Program-made: the position numbers and the translations under genes
Origin: Burhinus oedicnemus
Lineage: Eukaryota > Chordata > Aves > Charadriiformes > Burhinidae
Reading direction: 5' to 3'
DNA: 64,000 nucleotides
NCBI GenBank assembly: GCA_008921705.1
Contig: VFFE01008410.1
Location: forward strand, 1,129,957-1,193,956
The notes under the pieces: generated by a model
What the model saw: only the letters and a program-made list of their open reading frames with translations
What the model was told of the DNA's origin: nothing
Database searches by the model: none
Part shown: in pieces, positions 10,552-23,300 of the stretch
How the letters are laid out: each line of letters starts with the position of its first letter
How positions within the stretch are numbered: position 1 is the first letter of the stretch

Positions 10552-12809
10552 GTAAGATAATGGTTAGTGTATGGAAAAAAAAATAAAAAGAAGGGCCTGT
10601 TTTAAATTCTGTTACTGAAATTTTCTGCAAACCAGAGAGAATTGAACAACCCCTGTACAAGTAGTAAGTACAGCTATCATGCTCTGCTTTTTTTCCTGAG
10701 AAATAAAACATTACTCTATCAGCTACAGAATGAAGAATTGCTCAGTATAAATCACCTCGGTTTTCTTCAGTGAAATTGTTCAGGTTTTATATCACTGTGA
10801 AAAAATATATATGTAGCCTTAATAGGATTCTAGTAAAAGGTAATATAAAACTGTAAGATAAAATAATATACTGCTACTGGTTAATGTGATTATACTTTTT
10901 GGATAGGAATCTTAAATTCTGGGCTGGAAGTAGAACTTTTGTTTTTAGGACTTGATATATGTGCTGAATGTTTAAAGCATCTGGAAATCACTTAATTTGA
11001 AATCAGGCTTATCTCCTCTCTGAAGAAAAGACTTCAGCTTTGGTTATTGGTAAAGAGAAATCTGAAGTTGAGTGACAGATGCTGTAAATTGCCAGTGAAA
11101 ATTTCCCACTTTTCTGTCTCCTTGCCATTTTTTTTATTTTTTTGAAAAAGGAGCAATCAGCACCCATTGCTGTCACCCTATGAGCCATGCAGCTTCCCAA
11201 CCCTAAGCTTGTAGTTCATCTGCTGCTCTTTTCTTTTGTGATACTCAGATTCTGCCACTAAATACTTTCTCACGTACTTTCTTATGTCTTCAGTGAAATG
11301 AAGGATATCATGCATGTATGTCTAAGGGCAGAATCTGGCTATGGGGCATGCACTGACTGATCTGATATGGAAAAAGGGTCAGTACAGCACATTGCCTTCC
11401 TGCAAATGCCTGGTGGGACATCGCAGGGACAAGTGCCAGCAGCTGTGTCCTGAGAGCACCGATACAGAAGCAAAGACCGCTGGGGAAACTCCTTGCGTGA
11501 GTCCACTCCAGATTTCTCTGCACCAATCTCATGAGATACAAACTATACCAGAGGAGTACTTATGGAAATGTTTGTGAAGAAATATTGCTTGAGATGTGCA
11601 ACACAGCACCAAGCAATTTCCATTTACCTGGTGCTATTGGTAGCCACCCTATTTGATTTGTGAGTAATCCTTGATCTCCCTAAAGCTGCTTGGCATACCA
11701 GCTGCTCATCTCTCTTGCAAATGAGAATTTCCCGTGTTTGTATCCCCTAGGAAAGTTGTGGCATAGCAAGGCCTGATGGGAGCTGAGCTGAGCCGAGAAA
11801 TAAGTATTAGGAGAATGGAGACTGATTTGTTGCCAAGCAGCTAGGCAATTTGAAGATGGTGGTGGATGAAGCGTGAAGTGAAAAGGATTAGAAGATGAGT
11901 GCACAGTAATAGGCACAGAGGCGCTAAAGCCTTGGGAAGAGAGCAAGCCAGAAAGAGAGTTTCTTGGAAGGGGGAGTATGATTGAAACTACCTTTGAGGA
12001 CTGTGAACAAAGAGATGTCCTGCTCGTTGTGCACAGGGACAGGGCCCTTGCTACTGCAGACACCCCCACCCACTGAAGTGCTTGTTTCTGGAGAAAGTTG
12101 CCCATGTTGGTGGACAGGCGTTGCAGCCTCCCTCTCCTGTTCCAGTGGCTTCGGTGCTGGGTGCAGCTTGCTGGGGGACTGCAGCTTGTGCCAGCAGGAA
12201 GGCTGGGGCACCTCTGCTTTCAGCGCCATGTCGGGATCCGTGCCCAGCAGCAGCTGCTTATTGGGGAGCAGGAACACACCCAGGGAGGGGAACTGGAGTG
12301 GTGTGGAGGATCTGAATCCCAGAGGCAGACATCAGTTTTGTATGCTGGGGTGCAGCAGAGCAGCAAGCTCAGGACAGGGGGAACACAAGGAACTGAGGAG
12401 GTGAGAAGAGTTAAAAAAGTGAAGCTGAGGTCCTGTTTCTTGGATTAGGAGGGCATGGGGATGCACCCAGCCGTTGACTCACAGAAACACTTTGTTTTTC
12501 AAAACCGAATTTACAGGAACGACTATGAATATGAATTGTTCAACTAAAGGATGCTGCCTCCTGCTTTTGGTACAAGGGCTAAGACATGCTTTTGTGATTT
12601 TCCCATTTTGCTCCCCCTCTGCCAACCTGTGACCTCTTACTCTATCTGTTTATTTCCAAGACAAGTGTGTGGGATCCCTCTGTTTTGACAGAAGCAGTAA
12701 TCCAACACCTCCTGCTGTCTCAACATTACTTCCCTAAGGGCTTGGCGGGTTATGAGGTGAAATAGATCCTATTTATATTCTCATGGAGCACCAGAATATG
12801 CAGTAGTGA
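10552..12809. other. Intergenic, nothing recognised
   Basis: The gene-free interval before the SLC13A4 3' end. The part from 11.7 to 12.4 kb is richer in G and C and carries overlapping open frames of 77-141 codons on both strands. These have no family motif, and three frames open at once points to base composition rather than coding. Confidence 0.45.
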
Positions 12810-14202
12810 ATAATTTATTTTATTGACATTTTATTTTTGCAGAATAGTCATTCACACTAACACCTAGAGAGCCTAGATTATAAGTAGAAAGCATAAAAAT
12901 TCCTTAAAGTGTATATATATAAAGAGTGTGATTACATGAGATCCAATCTTCCTCATATACAGCTTAAATGCATTGACATTAAAGAAATGATTAAAACCAG
13001 GACATAATACAAAAGAAGGTTTACTGAATATCACAGGCATCCAGTCAGAAAAGCAGGGCATTCACTTTGCAGATGATAAAGAGATTGGCCTTTTGGTTTG
13101 GTCGTTATCCACTCTATGTCACAGTTTCCTACATTTGAAGTTCCTGTTCTCTGGGCTGCTAGAGAGCAGGTGGGTGTGATGTTCAAGTGAATGTGCATGA
13201 TGAGAAGATACATCAGCACCACTCCGCTTCAGCCCTCTCCCTTCTTACTCATGGAGCAGCACTGAGTGCCATCTTGGATGAGATTGTATTTTCTCTCTCA
13301 GGGGAATCGTAACTGCATAACTATCTAAACAGCAGCCAAAGAGAGAGGAGAGCAATGGCTCTGTTGGCCTGGTAAGGTTTTGCTGGCCACAGCTTCCCCG
13401 GCTGAAAAAGCTCCCACTGCAGTACAATGATAAGGAAAGAAGGCATTGAACAAAACTTTCTGTCTGTTTCTGAAGCTCTTCCTTTCAAAACAGAGATTGC
13501 AGGTACTGCAATATTGGAAACGTTATACTAGTGCTGTGGAAAAAAAAACCATTCTCCTTCCCAGGAGATTTCTCCTTCCTATCTGTTTGACGGTTTCTAT
13601 TATCCTTTTGAAGTGCGATAGCTGGTAGTTGGTAGCTGTATTTCTGTCCAGGCCATACAGGTTAGGTGGGAAGCTGTTTTTTTCCAACACAGTCATGAGT
13701 CACCTCAAAAGAAGAATAATAATTTGCCTTTAAAAGAAATAGGCTTATAAAACTCTGGGTATGGGAATAAGACTCACCCTTCATTCATTCTAGGAGTCAA
13801 TGGTAGGACTGAATATCCTACTACTGAGTACACCAGTGTATGTATGCTTGTCCTCTATCATTGGAGTCCTATATCCCCTATTTCACACGTCCTACATAAT
13901 TGTTCTAGGGCATGAAAAAGCTATAGGCAGAGAATTTGGAGGAGAGGGTTTTTTCAGAGTTATGGTATCACAGGAAAAGCAACAACAGAGCAAAGCTAAT
14001 CTCGCCTTTTAACTCACGCTGATTTTCAGAACTGAAAAGCTTATGCAGAAGACCTCCCTGTGGATTTTCGTCATGGTTTTGCTATGGATCCTCGTTCTAT
14101 GTATATGCAAGTTTTCTCCTTTCTTTTGTATGTGCAATGTAGGTTTAATATTTTGTCCCAACTCGCTTTGGTCTTGCACTTTTTCTTTTTTTTCATTGGA
14201 GA
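12810..14202 (-). other. SLC13A4: SLC13A4 3' UTR
   Basis: Non-coding sequence after the SLC13A4 stop. No good AATAAA was seen on the - strand until the cluster at 12814-12835, which would give a 3' UTR of about 1.4 kb. The end is inferred. Confidence 0.45.
12814..12835 (-). promoter_or_regulatory. SLC13A4: Candidate poly(A) signal cluster of SLC13A4
   Basis: Three AATAAA hexamers on the - strand (TTTATT on + at 12814-12819, 12819-12824 and 12830-12835) are followed downstream by a TTCTGGTGCTCC stretch. This is the first such cluster after the SLC13A4 stop codon. Confidence 0.45.
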
Positions 14203-14340
14203 TTATGTTTGGCTAGTGACATTGCTGACTGCTGCCCATTCTGGAAAAGTGTTCAGCTGGAAGAGTCTAATTCCCCAAGTGTTGATTGCCACCATGACAA
14301 CAGCCAGGCCAATCAGGTTTACACCCAGGCCAGCCTTCAC
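14203..14340 (-). CDS. SLC13A4: SLC13A4 coding exon 15 (C-terminus)
   Basis: Residues 575-619 and TAA stop: [45 protein letters not shown]. It is the last membrane helix and an extracellular tail with an NVT glycosylation sequon at 614-616. Acceptor TTTTGTAG. Confidence 0.96.
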   Translation of the reverse strand: MKAGLGVNLIGLAVVMVAINTWGIRLFQLNTFPEWAAVSNVTSQT

Positions 14341-17300
14341 CTACAAAAGCAAAATGCATCAGAGCACAATCAATGACAATTTGATCAAAAACAGTTAACA
14401 CAGAAAACAGAAGGCGGTAGGGTGTGTGTATATGTGTAGTGATATATAGTGATAAATTATGTATACTGATTTCTAGAGCCGAAAAAGGCACAATGAGTAT
14501 TATGTATTAGAGTGTACATTGTGGGAGTATTCAGGAGTGATAGTCAGAGGCTGATGCAGCTCATTGGAAAACTGCTCAGTTTGTCACTTGAACTTCTCAA
14601 ACACATAATCAGAATGAGTGTTATACCACACATAGCAGGGAGGTAACTACACGACTTAGTAGGGAGCTATGTGATATATGTAATTTCTCACACTTTCCTG
14701 TGCTTGTCTTAACAGGTCGATGCAAAGGATTGTGTACTCGTGTTCTTTGATACCTCTTTAGACCATTACATTCATAAAAAATAAAGATGAGAAATGTGCG
14801 TATCCTACAGCAGATGTGTGGATGTTCTTAACCTGACAGCTCAGTCACATAACAGCAGTGCAGATCAGTATGGCTTTATATTAGCACCAATATCATTATT
14901 ATTATTGACTGCTGGGTGTGAGGACAAGGTGTTGAAGTTGCATGAAGCATGGGAGTATATACCCAATCTCAAGACTCACCATATCTTTAATCTGGCAGTG
15001 CCCATAACTGAAGACAATGGCATTTGGAGGATTACCCACTGGTAGCATCACCGCAAATGAGATACACATGGTGACAGGAATCAGGGTGTATAAAGGGTTT
15101 ATAAGCAGGGTTTCTGACTGGAAGGAGAGAGGGAGAGAGGTGTTTCACTTAACCAATAAAAGCCACTGCTCACAATTAGGAGGAAAGGGCACTCTGCTTT
15201 ATGTGAAGATAAGATTCTGTGAATCAAAGAATCACAGAATGATGGGGATTGGAAGGGATCTCTGGAGATCATCTAATCCAACCCCCCTGCCAAAGCAGGT
15301 TCACCTAGAGCAGGTTGCACAGGTTCACGTCCAGGCAGGTTTTGAATATCTCCAGAGAAGGAAACTCCACAACCTCTCTGGGCAGCCTGCTCCAGTGCTC
15401 TGTCACCCTCAAAATAAAGAAGTTTTTCCTTATGTTGAGACAAATTTTCCTGTGTTTCAGTTTGTGCCTGCTGCCCCTTGTCCTGTTGCTGGGCACCACT
15501 GAAAAGCGTCTGGTCCCATCCTTTTGCCACCCACCTTTAGATATTTGTAAGCACTGGTGAGATCCTCTCTTGGTCTTCTCTTCTCCAGGCTAAACAGACC
15601 CAGGTCCCTCAGCCTTTCCTCATAAGAAAGGTGCTCCAGTCCCTTAATCATCTTCGTAGCCCTCTGTTGTACTCTCTCCAGTAGTTGCTTATCTTTCTTG
15701 AACTGTGGAGCCCAGAACTGGACACAGTACTCCAGACGTGGCCTCAGCAGGGCAGAGTAAAGGGGGAGGATAACCTCCCTCGACCTGCTGGCCCCGCTTT
15801 TCTTAATGCACGCCAGATTAGCATTGGCCTTCTTGGCCACAAGGGCACATTGCTGGCTCATGATCATTGGGCGCTCTGCCCAATTCTCTAGCCTGTTCAG
15901 GTCTCACTGTATGGCAGCACAGCCTTCTGGTGTGTCAGTCACTCCTCCCAGTTTTGTGTCATCCGCAAACTTGCTGAGGGTACACCCTGTCCCTTCATCC
16001 AGGTCATTGATGAATAAGTTGAACAAGACTGGAATCTCACCTCCTTAGTTTATAAACTTAAGTGTGGAAGTATTTTTGGTTTGGGGTTTTTTTTGTTTGT
16101 TTTTTAGAGTAGTGCCAACCAGGGATTTCTCTTGAGACATTTCACACTGAGGGAGGGTAGAGATTGCTACTATTAGACCACCTTTGCTCTTTCTCGAACT
16201 TGTTCTCTGTGTCATTCTGTATTGTGTCTTCTGGATCTTAACACTGACTGCCACTTAGTCTTCATCCAAGAGAAATCACAACAGGTTAACATGAAGAACT
16301 TCATTCTTTCAGTTGCTGAAGATACTGAGACCATTATGTAAAGTTCTCCTGAATGATGGTTAAGAAAACTAGTTGTTCGTGGTCTGAACTCACATGACGA
16401 GAAGACAGTGATTCTTTACAGTGGTCTAAAGAATTGTTCTTCCACTGCAGCCTTCAGTGGTGGTGAAATTTTGCATTTTTGTTTGCATTGCTTTGGCCTA
16501 GTTTTATGTCAAAGGGAAAGGGAAAGGTATTCACAAGGCTAACTTAATTTTGGAGAGGGAAGTGTCTCCAAGTTACTTTTACAGTCAAAAAAGAGAGACT
16601 GTCTTAATGGCAGTCCAGACTGTTAAAAGTATATTACTGCTCTAAATTTCTCTTTAGGAGTGTCTCTCTGCATGGAGCAGAGGTAAACCTGAACTCATAA
16701 GCCATACTAACATAATTACTTATTTTCATCTGACCATATCTTCATATTACCTCAGACCTGTTCACAAAATGTACTTTGGGACAATCCCATAAAATTGTTA
16801 TAATAGGGAAACACAATTAATGACTCGCATTCCTGGTAAGAAAAGCTTCACATAACATAAAAGAAAAGAAATAAGACAGTTTTCTGTAGCTGCTATTCCA
16901 GTATAGAATGAAATTTGTATCTTTTTCCTCTGCCTTTGTCACCAGTTTCCTGATTTTTTCTGTCCCTTACAAACATCTCTGCTTTCCATGCTGGATGATA
17001 GTATGCTTACCAGATCACCCCCTTGAACACATTTAAATCTAATATAAAATTCACTACTACAGTCTTTTCTTACAAGCAGTGAGTGGGTGACTACTAGCTA
17101 ATGAACAGCACATTTAAAATAGCTTTATTAGAAGTATCTCAAGCTTTATGTAGACTTCACCTATCTTGTTGATAGCATCATCACCTTTCCTTGTACTTAG
17201 ACTGTGAATCCGTCAGCACAGGAGCTATGCTTTCACTTTGTCTGAGGGGTATGGAATAAATTTCTTGGTGCTAAAATATGCTTTTGGCTGCCTGAGTTTA

Positions 17301-20300
17301 TTGTTTTTCCTAAACCCAAGACTGCAGAACAGTAGCTTGGGAACTGAGGCTGGGTTTCATGTGATCAGAGTGCCAATACCCTGATGTCCTGAAACATTCC
17401 CACAAGCCTGTCAGAAAACAACAGACTGAAAATGTCATTGTTTTTACTTACCATGCTGCATAAAATAGGCAGAAATATAGTTATGGTTGCTGGATTACTA
17501 ACAAACTCTGTTACCAGGGACACCAAAATGCAGGCCAGCAGAGTTACAGCCCAGTAGGGAAGGCTGCTCAGGGAGAGCATTTGGCGTCCAATCCATGTAG
17601 AGAGGCCAGAGGTCTGGGGAAAGGACAGAAGCACAAGAATGGCTAAATACTTAGTGTGTTTGTAAAACAGATTCTTCTCTTTGGGGCAGTTTGCACTAGA
17701 GAATCCCACCAGCAAATAAACACAGTTTAGGTCAATGCTTTCTGCATTTCCTTTTGTTCAGTAAACTGGGTTTCACTGCAGTGCCTAATAAATAGCTGTC
17801 CATAGTAACAAAGAGATACATTTGGCAGTTAATAACATTAAAAAGGCACCAAGGCTGATCCCTCTTTCATCAGCATGTGAACTAGAGTATTGCAAATTGG
17901 TGATGAAGGATTGCATAGTCTGGGTAGAATTCATTTTGAGATTAAAATACACAAATTTAGTTGTCTACATGTAGGAATCTATAGGAGAGCTAGATGTGTA
18001 TTCATAAATGATGCTGAGTGTAGATAGAGTCAGTAGAGTATGATTTCTCCAGTCAGCGCCAGTAGCTTGACTCAGTTGCCGAAAGAGGAGCATCCAGTGG
18101 CAGCTGCGAAGTTCCCCCTCTGTCTGGTTAGCTGTTAGCTGAGAAAGCATGAGGTCTCCCTCAGATCCTGTGTTGTGTCTGCTAGCCTTGGAGAAATATC
18201 CAGATATTCTAAAGTATCAGAAATGGCAGGTGCTTACGCAATTGACTTGAGCCCTAATCATCCTGATGTTCGCTAGATAGCTGTCCATTGAGTAGAGGGA
18301 GTAGGGACTATGTTATATGCAAACTTGAAAGTATCCACATTGTAAATCTAAACTGGGGAGCATGCAAAGGGATAAAAGTCCAGGTTTATAATTTTTTTTT
18401 AGGAAGAAGGATAAATCTAAATCAGTACCTTACATCCCGCTGCTAAGGCATAACCTCCTCCAACCAATACTACAATCTCCCAAGGCATGGTCTTCTGGAA
18501 GTCCTTCCAGGTAATGATCGGATCCAATGTATTCATGTCTGTTGACTTTTCACCATCTCCTATATCAAAATAAAGCAAATGTGTGACCGGTATTACATTG
18601 GCTTTTTTGCAAATATCTTCGCATTTTTCACACTAGTAGGAATAGTGTAATATCCATGGGAGTTATCTCAAGAACTATCTGTGAGAGAGGTGAAGAAGAA
18701 ACACGTAGCCTGTTCCTCTCGTTAGCTCAGCCTCAGGAAATGCAGCATATTAATTCTGATTGTCCTGACTTCCCCTTGGCTGCTCTGTTGATGTGAATAG
18801 TTATAAACCCCTGTGTTTCATTCTATAGCTTTTTGAGGGACTGTGTACTCCGTTGTGCGCAAATTATCTGTAGACTACAAAGATGGAGTTACAATGGGAT
18901 TATTTTCTCAAAGAAGGGCATTTTCTCTCTCCAGTAGGCCATGAAGCATGATAAAGTGCATTTGTGTCCCTAGGTTTTATCTGAGAACATTATTTTTTTA
19001 GATGCCTGAGTATTTTCTTGAAGTAGGAGTTAGAGCGTGTCATTTTTCCTAAATGCTGCATATATGTCAGTGTAAAAAATAAACATTTCTATGTACATTT
19101 GTAATGTCTAAGTAACACTCTATGCAGACTCTCTTTTCATACGTGACTGCTGAAAGCCTGTCACAGCAAACTAATCAATACCTCTGACTGCCACCCAAAC
19201 GGGGAAGTAAAATATTATTATCAAGAAGACTGTGAGAGAAGCATTGTCCAAATATTGGAACTTTGTCTAACATTTACTGACCTCTTGTTTACTTCATCAA
19301 TGATTTCTACTGTATAAGTGATGACAAAATTATTTACTAGAGCTTATCTTCAGCCAAATTGCAAAATCTGCATTATAGTTCTCCATATGGAACTTTATCA
19401 CAACCTTTCCTAAAACTCAGTCCTAAATTTTGATAACTCTGTAAATACGGAAGAGATGGTGGCCTCAGATACAAGATCTGTTTATAATCTGCTGGATGAG
19501 ACAATATGAACTGAAGCAACAAAAAAAACGGGGTTTGATGTAGGAAGGGCTGGTATCAGAGAAGAAACTGATCCCTGACCTTCCACAATAAAAATCTCTT
19601 CTTCAAAAGTTTTACACAGAACAGAAAAGTATCATTAAAGGCACTGGAAAATGTGCCAGATCTCTTTCTTGCTGCATCCTCCTTACCTTTTTCCCTTTTT
19701 CCAAAACATGGCTTTTTTGCTGGAATGAGGAAAAGGAGAAAACCAAGAAATACAGAAACAGTGGCATCAGTCCGGTAACCTTTCCTAGGAAAGGAACAGT
19801 GGGATTAACATAAAAACACACTAACAGAAACATTTCCAAACAAGGTACATGGCTCCAAGCAGATTGTTGTAGGTGAAGTTGTATTTCCACATCTGAAATC
19901 TTACTAACAATCCACTAGAAAAATATGCCTGCACATCAAGGATACAAATTCAATTTTTTTTCCATTTATTAAACTGACTCCAATAGCCAACTTCAATGCC
20001 TGCTCAACAATTTTTCACAATACAGTGAAAAAAAGAAATCCCTTTTGGTTTACAAATCTGTTAACTCAGAGGTACAGAAAAATAATGTGTTTACTAGAAG
20101 TGAGAAGCAGTAAACACATTCTGGGGAAAGTCGAACCCAAGTGATCCTTTAGAAATGAACTGTAGATTGATTTTAAATTAAATGTTTAAAACTCAGTCTG
20201 AAAAAGTATTTCGAGGAGTGCTGAACTCCAGAGATCCTCAGGAAGTCCCAGTATTAGAAATTGTTTGTATGTCAAAATTAGAATAAAAAATTAATAAATT

Positions 20301-23300
20301 TATGCAGCAGAAACTTAAAGAAAATTTAAGTTCAAATGACTTATTCTTTGATATGCATTGTGTGTCATACTACTTTTAATGTAATTTCTTTCAACATTAT
20401 TTTAAATAAAAGAAAAAATATTTGCTTCAGTCACCATTCTGTGTAATATTTAATTGAAATGAAAATTTTCTTGATAAAATTAATGTTCACAAAAATACAC
20501 TTTGTGTTAAAAATTGTTCTTTCAAAATAAAATTGGAAATCCCCCCCCAATTTTTAATTTGAATTATAGTTGCAATCTGTTCCAGTGGTAGTTTCTCTAT
20601 GAATGCACTAAAATGTTTTAAATTCAGAATCTGATCCTCCTATTTTTTTACATTTGAAATTTGTTTATATTACTTTCTCTACTTAATTCATTCTTCTTAC
20701 TGAGAAAGAATACAGTTTGCCACCATGTGAACAGATGTAGTTTAAAAAGCAAAAACCCTAATTTTTGCGTAAAGACTTCATTTTTCACCACCTTGTTAAA
20801 AGTGGCTGATATTTTATGGCCAAAAATTATTGCAGAAAGTCAAAAGATGCAAGGCCATATTCCTCTGCAGTTTTTTAGGGAATTTCACTTACTTCTCAAA
20901 AAAAGATGACCATCCTGGTACAAAGCCAGGCTCACGAGTAAACCAAAGCAAGGTCATCAGAATGAAGAAAAATCCAGTCACCATCTCAGGATAGCTAGAA
21001 ATAAAAAAAAAATTTAAAAGCTAGGAATTCAATCCAAGGTCTGTCTGAAAACGCAAGAGCGAATTCCAGAAGAAGTCAGAAAGCGGAAATTGGTTTCAGC
21101 AAAAAGGGTTAAAAAACATACGGAAAATAGAAAGGAAGATCAGTTTGAATTAAAGAATTCTACATTTGGGTCCCAGCTGAGAACCATCTAAACCCAGTAA
21201 AAAATAAACTAAAATATCAATCTGTATTTGCAATTCAGTAATTCATGGCCAAGACCTGAAGGAAAATATTTATAAATGCTTGTTTTGTATTTGCATTATT
21301 TTCTGCTTAAGTGTGGTAACAAGGTAAAGCTCATGTTACTGTTCCACTGTAAACACTTTCTATTGCATTTTTTAAGAGTCTAGAAAGTGTAAGCGCAAAT
21401 GACAATGTAGATTAGCACATGGAATAAATATAAGATTAAAGGTGACTTGAGGATACTGAGTTTTAATTTAGGATAGATTTAAATTAAGTTTATGGTTTCA
21501 TATTTAAGCACAGTCTGAACAACAGTCTAGATTCAGAGTTGATCATAGTCAGCATGTTGATCTGTCAAAATTTCAGTTGAACGAGACAAAATGTTTTGGG
21601 AAGAATGGATTTTATGAAGTATCCCTTTTGAAAATGGAAAATCTTATAAAATAATCTTTGCAAGAGAGATTTCTTGTCACCATAAATAAAGATTATGGGC
21701 AACTGAGAAGGCTAGACATCTCATGACATGGGAGATTGCTGCAAAGCCTTTGCTGACAGTGAACTTCTCTCCACCAAAATAAGTATGTACCTGAATTGGG
21801 AAGGGGAGTCCTTTAATGGTTTAGTTCAAAGGCAGAGACAAACCTTGACTCAGATGACCTTTAGACCCTGGTGTAAACCTGAATCCTTTGTTTTATTTCC
21901 TTTTTCTTTAGAAATAAATAAATGACTAAATAAATGCATGCTTGTAACAAAGTCTTTGATTTTAGTTAATTTTTGCATTTAGTTGTACACCTATCCTGGA
22001 AAGGAAGAGAAAAAGCTGACGGTTTAAGAATAATCTACACGAGCCAAAGGCAACATGGAGGGCAAGATGAAGGATGGTCCTGCCTAGAGAGGCAAATTCC
22101 TGAAGAAGGCAGGTCCGCTTTACCTAACGCTTCCCAGTTTCTTATATTCTTCTTGAATTCTTCTCTCTGACATTTCTTCCCGTTTGGTCTTCTTCTTCTT
22201 GCTCACAGAACAGGTCTCTTTAAAACTGAGGTAGATAGCACAGTAAAATTAGACAAGGACATTGAATAAAAAAAAAATAAAATAAAAAAAAAAACCAAAA
22301 CATAAAAAATAATAGTAATGAGGCAAACTGAAAATTCCAGTTGCCAGAGGCTGTTGGGAGAAGATGTGACAGGGGCAAGGGCTGATGGCAATGGGAAGGG
22401 AATTTATTGCATGTGATCTTGTGTAGTCTATTTTCCAGATCTTCTGAGAATCAATTCTAGACATAGTGGGAAGGTGTGCTCAGACTAATACTGACTAGTG
22501 TCACTGAGCCATCCTGAGCTGTGGCTGGGCTCCCTTTGTGTAGGCTTCCTCCAACAGCTGGCATTGGCCAGATTTTTCTGGTGCCAGAAACCTGCAAAGG
22601 CTATGGATAATTTCTGTCATCACATGGAAAGATTGTGACAGAGGCCAGCTATCAATAGATTTTTTAATGGGGGAACTGTATGCTTTCCAGTTGAATCAGG
22701 GGTATCCGACACATATGGGGCCTGGTCTGGATTTTGAGCCCAGGTTTGACGTGAATATTCAGGATTCACTGTAAGTAAAGGGGTAAAGATGTGCTGAGGA
22801 TCCCAATACCTTTCACAACTGGTCTGCTTCTACTAATACTAGCTGTTTCTAAACCAGGCACAATCGGCGTAGCACCAAAGTGCCTCTGCCACAGAGGCCA
22901 AGGCAATCAGCCTCGTGTTTTGGCCTGGTGAAAAATGCCTGTACTTCTGCCAGGGACATATAAGCACAGACACATTTCATAGCTGAATATATTTAAACCA
23001 GCTATACATTTATATGAAAATCAGGTGAAGTCCTTAGTTTATTCAGATCGCCTTCACACTATAACAAAGCCTGGACGTTCCTAATTGAAATTAAGATGCT
23101 AGCAAGCTCACTTTAACCTTTTCCTTCTTTCCAGTAGCATTACTTTGCTGTGCCTTGAGCCACAGATCTCTGCTTTTCCGCTCCAGCTGTAGCCTCTGTC
23201 ACACAGAGGTGCGTGGGGTGGGTTGGGAAACCTCTACAGCTAAGCCAGCCTCAAATCGGCTGCAGCAGCAGGGACTTCAGTGACTGAAGTATCACGGGAG

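Larger units (their letters stand above)
14341..17451 (-). other. SLC13A4: SLC13A4 introns 13-14
   Basis: Intron 14 is 14341-14979 (639 bases, nothing seen). Intron 13 is 15118-17451 (2334 bases) and holds the CR1 at 15221-16032 in the same orientation as the gene. The rest of intron 13 is unremarkable AT-rich sequence. Exon 14 (14980-15117) sits between the two introns. Confidence 0.85.
17614..22123 (-). other. SLC13A4: SLC13A4 introns 9-12
   Basis: Introns 12 (17614-18428), 11 (18560-19686), 10 (19785-20892) and 9 (20995-22123) are each 0.8-1.1 kb, AT-rich and free of recognisable repeats. Exons 10-12 interrupt the span. Intron 10 has long A/T-rich tracts at about 20.2-20.6 kb. Confidence 0.8.

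Noticed and set aside
11680..12448. Several overlapping open frames of 77-141 codons on both strands
   Set aside because: Open frames in many phases at once in a G/C-rich patch, with no splice context, domain or repeat structure; probably composition.
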